The position numbers were made by a program, and so were the translations under genes. A DNA stretch of 5,650 bases, taken from assembly GCA_030617085.1 (NCBI GenBank), contig JAUWWB010000075.1, positions 1-5,650 on the forward strand, in the 5' to 3' direction. A model generated the notes under the pieces. The model searched no databases. It was not told where the DNA came from and saw only the letters and a list, made by a program, of their open reading frames with translations. The stretch comes from Candidatus Omnitrophota bacterium. GTDB taxonomy: Bacteria > Omnitrophota > Gorgyraeia > Tantalellales > Tantalellaceae. Below are positions 1-4,011 of this stretch, in pieces (position 1 is the stretch's first letter; each line of letters begins with the position of its first letter).

Positions 1-97
1 CGCAAGCCGCAAGCCGCGAAGAAACAACCTTCTCCCCGATCTTCATCGCCTCGTCTTTATCCGAAGCAGTAACATAAACCACACAAACCTTCTCCAC
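1..97 (-). CDS. cutA: CutA-family divalent-cation tolerance protein, N-terminal part (runs off the left edge)
   Basis: Reading the minus strand from a GTG at 97 gives 32 residues before the window ends. They open with MEKVCVVYVTASDKDEAM and finish with KVVSSRLAAC. The V-x-V-T-A-x-D-x-x-E-A opening and the R-L-A-A-C motif (residues 28-32) are the N-terminal signature of CutA1, a small ferredoxin-like-fold trimer of about 105 residues linked to copper and other divalent-cation tolerance; its biochemical role is still unclear. I chose GTG at 97 because a perfect AGGAGG (110-105) lies 7 bases upstream. An in-frame TTG at 103 is only 1 base from that site and is unlikely. About two thirds of the gene is outside the window. 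It follows the TrmH-family gene in the same direction with a gap of about 70 bases that holds a TAAGGAG array. Identity is from motif recognition over a short fragment. Confidence 0.85.
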   Translation of the reverse strand, partial: MEKVCVVYVTASDKDEAMKIGEKVVSSRLAAC

Positions 98-104
98 AAC
101 CAAG

Positions 105-110
105 CCTCCT
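105..110 (-). promoter_or_regulatory. Ribosome binding site of cutA
   Basis: AGGAGG on the minus strand, 7 bases before the GTG at 97. It decides between GTG (97) and the upstream in-frame TTG (103), which would be only 1 base away. Confidence 0.75.
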
Positions 111-149
111 GCTACTTTTTCCTACCACTCCCGCCCCAACGACTCCCTG

Positions 150-170
150 CTCCTTACTCCTTACTCCTTA
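150..170 (-). repeat. Heptamer tandem array, three perfect copies of TAAGGAG
   Basis: Three exact copies of TAAGGAG on the coding strand (plus strand ctcctta). The first three bases of the first copy (170-168) are the TAA stop codon of the TrmH-family gene. The unit matches the sequence complementary to the usual 3' end of 16S rRNA, so it is a Shine-Dalgarno sequence repeated three times. The array ends about 53 bases before the cutA start, too far to act as its direct ribosome binding site. The copies are seen in the sequence; any function is inference. Confidence 0.9.
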
Positions 171-1001
171 CTTCCTGATACCTCCCCGCCTCCGGGCAAA
201 CAAATACAACGATATCGCCGCGGCCGCGGTAACATTGAGCGATTCGGCCTTCTCCCGGATCGGGATATGGAAAGATCCGTCCGCTTTCGCCTCGACCTCG
301 CCCGACACCCCTTTCCCCTCGCTGCCGAAAGCAAGGATCACGGGACCCGGAAACTCTCTTATCTTATCGATGTCTTCACTCTCTTCCTCCCGCGGGCGGC
401 TTACCAGGAGACGGTGCCCTCCTTCCCTGAGGCGATCCAGCTCTGCCGGGTCACACGCGTATATAGGAATGTCGAGTATCATCCCGCTTGACGCCCTGAC
501 CACCTTGGGATTGTAAACGTCCACGGCCTCCCCCGTGAGGAGCATGGCATCGATCCCGAACGCGACAGACGTCCTGATCATCGCGCCGAGGTTGCCGGGG
601 TCTTGCACGCCGTCGCAAAGGACCAGAAGCGCGTCCTTGCCGCTGGCGGCCGGGAGCTCCGGATAACGCGGCTTTTTAACGACGGCCAGTATGCCCTGGG
701 AATGCTGAAGCGAGGATATCCTGTCAAATTCGGCGTTACCCGCCACAAAAACAGAGATCGCCCCGCTTTCCGCCTCACGCAGGAAAGCTTCGTTATCACT
801 GCCATCGGCAAAATCGCGGGATACGATTACCGACTCCGGAACATGCCCCTTCCCGACCATATCCCTGACGATCTTCGCCCCTTCAGCCACAAACAGCCCA
901 CTCTCATCCCGGGCCCGCCTGTCCCGCAAGAGCTCACGGACTTTCCTCAACTGTGCTTTGCTCGCCTTTTCCATAATAATGCGAAGAGCGGGGTCAGCCA
1001 T
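168..1001 (-). CDS. TrmH/SpoU-family RNA 2'-O-methyltransferase
   Basis: A 277-residue protein predicted to transfer a methyl group from S-adenosylmethionine to a ribose 2'-OH in rRNA or tRNA. The N-terminal part (residues about 11-110, with G-L-F-V-A-E-G at 35-41) resembles the SpoU substrate-binding domain. The C-terminal half carries the three knotted SPOUT motifs: DGVQDPGNLGAMIRT (130-144, with N137 and R143), GSEGKG (226-231) and SLNVTAAAA (254-262). Length fits the family, and the exact target cannot be read from sequence. It is a divergent paralogue of the RlmB-type gene in this window and lacks that protein's short G-K-N-P-V start. The ATG at 1001 has AGGTGG 4 bases upstream; an internal ATG at residue 10 has no ribosome binding site. 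The C-terminus stops inside the first unit of a TAAGGAG array. The upstream HD gene is 113 bases away across a repeat-rich spacer. Confidence 0.92.
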   Translation of the reverse strand: MADPALRIIMEKASKAQLRKVRELLRDRRARDESGLFVAEGAKIVRDMVGKGHVPESVIVSRDFADGSDNEAFLREAESGAISVFVAGNAEFDRISSLQHSQGILAVVKKPRYPELPAASGKDALLVLCDGVQDPGNLGAMIRTSVAFGIDAMLLTGEAVDVYNPKVVRASSGMILDIPIYACDPAELDRLREGGHRLLVSRPREEESEDIDKIREFPGPVILAFGSEGKGVSGEVEAKADGSFHIPIREKAESLNVTAAAAISLYLFARRRGGIRK

Positions 1002-1009
1002 TGCCCCAC
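988..1009 (-). promoter_or_regulatory. Possible hairpin around the TrmH-family start codon
   Basis: On the minus strand GTGGGG (1009-1004) can pair with CCCCGC (993-988), a 6-base-pair stem with one G-U pair. The 10-base loop holds the ATG at 1001, and part of the ribosome binding site lies in the stem. Such a fold could dampen initiation. This is a weak, inferred feature in GC-rich sequence. Confidence 0.25.
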
Positions 1010-1021
1010 CTGATCGTGTCC

Positions 1022-1065
1022 ACCTTGTTCGCCACAGGGTAAAGGGCAGGCACAGGGGCCTGCCC
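1022..1065. repeat. Paired-hairpin REP-like intergenic element
   Basis: Two adjacent inverted repeats lie in the HD to TrmH-family spacer. The first has arms accttgt (1022-1028) and acagggt (1034-1040) with a 5-base loop and one G-T pair. The second has perfect 8-base arms gggcaggc (1044-1051) and gcctgccc (1058-1065) with a 6-base loop. Only 3 bases separate the two. The second arm pair, followed by ctaca, looks like the GTAGGGGCAGG-type palindromes seen as dispersed intergenic repeats in many bacterial genomes. That resemblance is from memory and the copy number in this genome cannot be judged here. There is no T-run after it on the minus strand, so it is not a terminator for the genes present. 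Confidence 0.6.
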
Positions 1066-1075
1066 CTACATTTTT

Positions 1076-1105
1076 CTCCGAACTCCGAACTCCGAACTCC
1101 GAACT
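1076..1105 (-). repeat. Heptamer tandem array, AGTTCGG, 4.3 copies
   Basis: Four perfect copies of AGTTCGG on the minus strand (1105-1078) plus two further bases. The array starts 9 bases after the TGA stop of the HD-domain gene, and the intervening bases are GGG followed by six T. It contains a GGAG-like core in every copy. The T-run before the array has no hairpin in front of it, so I do not call a terminator. Confidence 0.9.
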
Positions 1106-1114
1106 AAAAAACCC

Positions 1115-1690
1115 TCACCTCTCAAACTTCCCCAGCTTCTCCCACCACGTTGTACTGTCCCAGCCCTTCGCGCTTTTCCACAACCGGCGGGCGCTTTCCG
1201 TACGCAGGTGTTCCGGGGCCTGCTTGAAGAACTTTTCAGCGTTGCGAAAACCCAGGTCCGCGTATTCCTTGGCCTGTATCAGGCACTCAAGGATATCCGC
1301 GTCCCGGGCAATAAGCGCTTCGGGAGTTTCCTGGACGTCATATTCTTCTCTCAGGCCTTGCAGTTCCTCTTTCATCCCTTTTTCGAGATCCTCTATCTGC
1401 TCGGCGAACGCCTTCTTCTCCGCGTCCCTTACATCCAGGTATCTGTGAGCGACCTTATGCAGGTCGTTTATCCGCGCTTCGTGCAGGTCGTTAAAAAGCG
1501 TCATCATGAGCACCTTATACGGCTCTACGCCTTCCATCCTGGCCAGGACGTACCCCAAAGCCGCGCACCGGAAGCAATGCTCCGCCACGCTTTCCTCATA
1601 AGGTATCCCGACCATCCACCACCCGCTCCTCTTAACCTGCTTCAGCTTCCCCACCTCGGCGAGGAAATCGAGCAAAACTCTGTCATCCAT
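1115..1690 (-). CDS. HD-domain (HD_3 / YfbR-HDDC2-like) phosphohydrolase
   Basis: A 191-residue predicted cytosolic metal-dependent phosphohydrolase; relatives such as YfbR and HDDC2 are 5'-deoxynucleotidases. The first metal-ligand motif is E37-H38 in E-S-V-A-E-H, and the last is the aspartate in R-D-A-D (D130, D132) of I-A-R-D-A-D-I-L-E-C-L. The central motif, normally H-D, reads N67-D68 within L-F-N-D-L-H-E-A-R-I-N-D-L-H. The codon is AAC, so the usual histidine is asparagine here. This may alter metal binding or be normal for a subgroup; H70 and H78 lie close by. The ATG at 1690 has AGGAGG (1700-1695) 4 bases upstream. It follows the four-helix-bundle gene by 26 bases, so the two are probably co-transcribed. 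Substrate cannot be assigned from sequence. A charged segment (about 87-118) is probably helical. Confidence 0.85.
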   Translation of the reverse strand: MDDRVLLDFLAEVGKLKQVKRSGWWMVGIPYEESVAEHCFRCAALGYVLARMEGVEPYKVLMMTLFNDLHEARINDLHKVAHRYLDVRDAEKKAFAEQIEDLEKGMKEELQGLREEYDVQETPEALIARDADILECLIQAKEYADLGFRNAEKFFKQAPEHLRTESARRLWKSAKGWDSTTWWEKLGKFER

Positions 1691-1694
1691 GGCG

Positions 1695-1700
1695 CCTCCT
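1695..1700 (-). promoter_or_regulatory. Ribosome binding site of the HD-domain gene
   Basis: AGGAGG on the minus strand, 4 bases before the ATG at 1690 and within the 26-base gap after the preceding stop codon. Confidence 0.7.
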
Positions 1701-1716
1701 GGTTCTAAGAAACAAA

Positions 1717-2178
1717 CTACTTTAATGACGGAAGAGAGATGATCGCTCGCTTTGCTCGCTTGGAAGAGAGACGATCTTCTTCTGCCTTACAGAAGGTGTC
1801 TGCCTTTCGCTCCATGTTGACGAGCATTGCGTAAACATGTTCGTATTTCTTATCCAGTTTTTCGAACGTATTTTCATCGATATACTTACACCCCAAGGCG
1901 AACTCTAGCCATGTCTGAGTTTCAGCAGCTTCCTGTGCTGCATCAGATAGCTTATTAACAAATACGGCTTTATATTTTCGTTTTCTCCAACACTCCGCAA
2001 TATTCGCGCAAACCGATCTGGACGACCTTCTCATCTGGTCAATTAAGGAATATTTCTCTTCCTTAGGAAATGTCTTTGAAATCTCGAATATTTCCATAGC
2101 TGTACCGAAGGCCAGTTTATAAACCTCCAATTCCCTCACACTACTTATCCGTCTCGCCTTCCGTCTACTATCCTTCAT
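1717..2178 (-). CDS. Four-helix-bundle protein, S23 / 23S rRNA intervening-sequence protein family (TIGR02436-like)
   Basis: A protein of 153 residues, or 160 if the in-frame ATG at 2199 is used. The core carries the family pattern: R-E-L-E-V-Y-K-L-A (15-23), F-P-K-E-E-K-Y-S-L-I-D-Q-M-R-R-S (37-52), C-A-N-I-A-E (57-62) and E-T-Q-T-W-L-E-F-A-L (86-95). These small helical proteins were first seen encoded in 23S rRNA intervening sequences. Avd of diversity-generating retroelements has the same fold, but no reverse transcriptase or variable repeat is visible here. The role is unknown. I prefer ATG 2178 because GAGGG lies 7 bases upstream and residues from 2199 to it are only repeat-encoded. Both ends look repeat-derived: the N-terminus comes out of the GATGARG array and the last 28 residues cover a 15-base direct repeat. 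It sits between rlmB and the HD gene without functional connection. Confidence 0.85.
   Translation of the reverse strand: MKDSRRKARRISSVRELEVYKLAFGTAMEIFEISKTFPKEEKYSLIDQMRRSSRSVCANIAECWRKRKYKAVFVNKLSDAAQEAAETQTWLEFALGCKYIDENTFEKLDKKYEHVYAMLVNMERKADTFCKAEEDRLSSKRAKRAIISLPSLK
1730..1776. repeat. 15-base direct repeat, 32-base period, in the 3' end of the four-helix-bundle gene
   Basis: The plus strand reads ggaagagagatgatc at 1730-1744 and ggaagagagacgatc at 1762-1776, one mismatch in 15 bases. Between them is gctcgctttgctcgctt, itself a partial repeat of gctcgct. The two copies are translated in different frames, giving D-R-L-S-S and I-I-S-L-P. This suggests the protein's C-terminal tail arose by local duplication and is not part of the conserved fold. 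Confidence 0.75.
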
Positions 2179-2270
2179 CCCTCGACCCTCATCCCTCATC
2201 CTTCATCCTTCATCCCTCATCCTTCATCCCTCATCCTTCATCCCTCGCCCTTCATCCCTCATCCTTCATC
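2170..2270 (-). repeat. Heptamer tandem array, GATGARG, 14 units
   Basis: Fourteen contiguous seven-base units run from 2270 down to 2173 on the minus strand, followed by a partial GAT. Twelve read GATGAAG or GATGAGG. Unit 4 (GGCGAGG) and unit 13 (GTCGAGG) are degenerate. The TGA stop of rlmB (2268-2266) lies inside unit 1. The candidate starts of the four-helix-bundle gene lie inside unit 11 (ATG 2199) and unit 14 (ATG 2178). Each intact unit carries ATGA, so start and stop codons overlap, plus a purine-rich GARG. Seven is not a multiple of three, so the frame shifts with each unit and any gain or loss of one unit changes the frame. The array is seen directly; a regulatory role is inference. 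Confidence 0.95.
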
Positions 2271-3003
2271 CCACGTCACCACGTCCACCCATCCACCGCC
2301 GTCTGTTAATCTCGTAACAAAATAGCGACGCCGCCACGGCGACGTTGAACGACAAGGGCGCTCCTCGCATCGGCAGGGATACCTTCAAGTCGAGGCATTT
2401 CTGGATGCCGGGGCGTATGCCTTTGCCTTCGGAACCTATGACGACGGCCAGGGGGAACGTGAGGTTCGTTTTCAGGATATCCTTGCCCCCTTCGACCATG
2501 GCTCCGGCTATCGCGATGTCCTTTTCTTTGGCCTTTTTTACCGCGGTGGCGATGTTCGTGACCATTGCTATCTTGAGGTAATTCTCGCCGCCGCTCGCCA
2601 CCCTCAAAACGGTTTCGTTTACATACGCAGATCCATGTTTCGGCAAGACCAGGGAAAAACCGCCCAGGCAGGCGAGATTACGGATGATGGATCCCAGGTT
2701 CTGGGGATCCGTCACGCCGTCCAGGAAGACAGGGACGGAAATATTATCCAGGCATTCATTCAGGACGGTTGAAAAAGGGGCATACTCGAAATCTTCCACT
2801 TCGGCCATGACTCCCTGGGTATGCGCGTCCGGGCATCTGCGCTTAAGCCATGCTTCATCGACCGATTCAAACCCCAGGCCGGCTTTCTTCGCTTCCCGCA
2901 CGACCTCGGAAAGATCGGTCCGCTTCCGCAAGTACAGCTTCCGTATGGACCGCGGATTGGCCCTGATGCGTTCGAGCACGGGGTTTTTTCCGTATAGTTT
3001 CAC
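2266..3003 (-). CDS. rlmB: 23S rRNA (guanosine-2'-O-)-methyltransferase RlmB-type
   Basis: A 245-residue SpoU-family enzyme. RlmB methylates the ribose of G2251 in the peptidyl-transferase region of 23S rRNA (E. coli numbering) using S-adenosylmethionine. The N-terminal substrate-binding domain starts Y-G-K-N-P-V-L-E (4-11), as is usual for RlmB. The SPOUT domain has DGVTDPQNLGSIIRN (95-109, N102 and R108), G-S-E-G-K-G (190-195) and L-S-F-N-V-A-V-A-A (217-225), where the usual S-L-N-V reads S-F-N-V. Length is typical. Translation starts at GTG 3003, whose last two bases overlap the upstream TGA stop. AAGG (3012-3009) is 5 bases upstream. The conserved fold should end near E-I-N-R-R-R (231-236), and the last nine residues, W-M-G-G-R-G-D-V-G, are glycine-rich and run straight into the GATGARG array that provides the stop. 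Assignment to RlmB over other TrmH paralogues is by motif pattern. Confidence 0.9.
   Translation of the reverse strand: MKLYGKNPVLERIRANPRSIRKLYLRKRTDLSEVVREAKKAGLGFESVDEAWLKRRCPDAHTQGVMAEVEDFEYAPFSTVLNECLDNISVPVFLDGVTDPQNLGSIIRNLACLGGFSLVLPKHGSAYVNETVLRVASGGENYLKIAMVTNIATAVKKAKEKDIAIAGAMVEGGKDILKTNLTFPLAVVIGSEGKGIRPGIQKCLDLKVSLPMRGAPLSFNVAVAASLFCYEINRRRWMGGRGDVG
3000..3003 (-). promoter_or_regulatory. GTGA start/stop overlap coupling PEBP gene and rlmB
   Basis: On the minus strand GTGA (3003-3000) contains the GTG start of rlmB and the TGA stop of the PEBP gene. A 4-base overlap of this type is typical of translational coupling, where ribosomes ending one gene restart on the next. Seen directly; coupling is inferred. 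Confidence 0.8.
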
Positions 3004-3563
3004 CGGCGCCTTGCCTTTTTTCTGCCAAACCGGCCTGTAAGCCGGGCTTCGTTCAGCACGTGCCCCCGCATGGCCCGCGTGAGGGCGCCCTTACCGGCTC
3101 CCGGCCCAAGGCGCAAAACGGTATCAAGGGCATACAGTCTAAAGACGTATCTGTGAGGCCGCCCTGGTGGAGGGCACGGCCCCCCGTAGCCGATCCTCCG
3201 GAAACTGTTAAAGCCCTGTCTGGTCCCGTTATCCAGCATGAACTTTTTCGGGACATCCTCTTTCAGACCGGCGGCATCCTTCGGGATATCGTAGGCCACC
3301 CAGTGCACCCACGTCCCGAAAGGCGCGTCCGGATCGTCCACGATAAGGACAAAACTTTGCGTGCCGGCGGGAACGTCGCTCCAGTTCAGCCCGGGTGAAA
3401 CGTCCTCTCCCAAGCAGGTGTAGCGGACGGGGATATCCCCCCCGTCTTCAAAAGCGTCACTCCGCAGCTCCAGGCAGGAACCTGATCCGGTGAAAAGAAA
3501 AAGCGATAGCGATAAAGCGATACAAAAAAGGTACAAAAACCTGAACATCGACCCGTGTCTCAT
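3000..3563 (-). CDS. YbhB/YbcL-family PEBP (Raf kinase inhibitor-like) protein, secreted
   Basis: A 187-residue phosphatidylethanolamine-binding-protein fold. The two ligand-pocket motifs are D-D-P-D-A-P (76-81) with H87-W88, and G-Y-G-G-P-C-P-P-P-G-R-P-H-R-Y-V-F (125-141). Bacterial members bind small anions or phosphate-type ligands, but their physiological role is poorly known. Residues 9-24 are a hydrophobic signal-peptide core and cleavage near S-G-S (27-29), before C30, is likely. The stretch is not a good lipobox, so a lipoprotein is possible but unproven. The C-terminus is basic (R-K-K-A-R-R-R). I chose ATG 3563: AAAGGG is 5 bases upstream and it begins 11 bases after the preceding stop. 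A longer frame to 3662 would overlap the upstream gene by 88 bases and has no signal peptide at its start. The TGA stop overlaps the GTG start of rlmB. Confidence 0.88.
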   Translation of the reverse strand: MRHGSMFRFLYLFCIALSLSLFLFTGSGSCLELRSDAFEDGGDIPVRYTCLGEDVSPGLNWSDVPAGTQSFVLIVDDPDAPFGTWVHWVAYDIPKDAAGLKEDVPKKFMLDNGTRQGFNSFRRIGYGGPCPPPGRPHRYVFRLYALDTVLRLGPGAGKGALTRAMRGHVLNEARLTGRFGRKKARRR

Positions 3564-3574
3564 ACCATCCCTTT

Positions 3575-3940
3575 CTACGCCGCAAGCGCGAGTAAAACCC
3601 CGAAAAGCAGAGTGACCGCACCCAGCAAGCACGCGCACCTGGCCGGCCTCGTTTCCCACCATTCTATAAGCTGGACAAGAACGCCGTATCTGAGAATCAT
3701 TAACACGATCCCGCTGAAAGTCAAAAGCGCCCCTATAAAAAGGACGAACCAGGTAATACGGCAGTAGGTAGACGCGATCACCAGCAGTATTCCGACGATG
3801 ACCCTTGTCACCCCGATCATGTAAACGTGTTTATCTTCCTTTACCCACGCGAGCATTTTCCTCAGGAACCCCGGCCGCAGGATCAAAACACATCCCAGGA
3901 CGATAACCAGAACCGAAAACAACTTCACCAGCAAAACCAT
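3575..3940 (-). CDS. Small integral membrane protein, function unknown
   Basis: A 121-residue protein with four predicted membrane helices at about 3-21, 40-58, 62-84 and 102-121. Between helices 1 and 2 is a basic, hydrophilic stretch (R-K-M-L-A-W-V-K-E-D-K, 27-37), and between 3 and 4 a W-W-E-T-R-P segment (94-99). There are no catalytic motifs, metal-ligand clusters or signal peptide, and I cannot name a family. Cysteines at 17, 60, 102 and 104 lie in or near helices. The ATG at 3940 has an ideal site, TAAGGAGG (3952-3945), 4 bases upstream, which suggests efficient translation. The PEBP gene starts 11 bases after its TAG, so the two are almost certainly in one operon, and with the AsmA-like gene upstream this makes a run of envelope-linked products. 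Confidence 0.8.
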   Translation of the reverse strand: MVLLVKLFSVLVIVLGCVLILRPGFLRKMLAWVKEDKHVYMIGVTRVIVGILLVIASTYCRITWFVLFIGALLTFSGIVLMILRYGVLVQLIEWWETRPARCACLLGAVTLLFGVLLALAA

Positions 3941-4011
3941 GCTTCCTCCTTAATTTTAACCCGAAACACATCAGCATCCCCTGCGTTCCATCATCCTCTA
4001 TCCCCCGGATA
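3941..4011. other. Intergenic gap between AsmA-like and small membrane protein genes
   Basis: A 71-base spacer. Apart from the ribosome binding site at its left end, it holds only purine-rich GGATG/GGGGATG-like runs on the minus strand and no recognisable tandem array, terminator hairpin or convincing promoter. Confidence 0.5.
3945..3952 (-). promoter_or_regulatory. Strong ribosome binding site of the small membrane protein
   Basis: TAAGGAGG on the minus strand, 4 bases before the ATG at 3940. It is the longest match to the 16S rRNA 3' end in the window, and also contains the heptamer TAAGGAG that occurs as a triple tandem at 150-170. Confidence 0.75.

Noticed and set aside
1..21. cgcaagc tandem copies at the left edge as another heptamer array
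   Set aside because: They lie in the coding sequence of CutA's conserved R-L-A-A-C motif, so the repeat is explained by the protein.
603..1013. Open frame of 136 codons on the plus strand
   Set aside because: It is the complement of the TrmH-family gene, whose three methyltransferase motifs are in the minus-strand frame; the plus-strand protein shows no family motif.
1044..1065. 8-base-pair hairpin as a rho-independent terminator
   Set aside because: A T-run follows only on the plus strand and after five other bases, whereas every gene is on the minus strand, so it would have nothing to terminate.
1208..1708. Open frame of 166 codons on the plus strand
   Set aside because: It lies opposite the HD-domain gene, which has clear motifs and a good ribosome binding site; the plus product is not recognisable.
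1717..2199. Diversity-generating retroelement with an Avd protein
   Set aside because: Only the four-helix-bundle fold is shared; there is no reverse transcriptase, template repeat or variable repeat in the window.
3564..3662. Longer N-terminus for the PEBP protein up to 3662
   Set aside because: It would overlap the upstream membrane-protein gene heavily and would bury the signal peptide; ATG 3563 has its own ribosome binding site.
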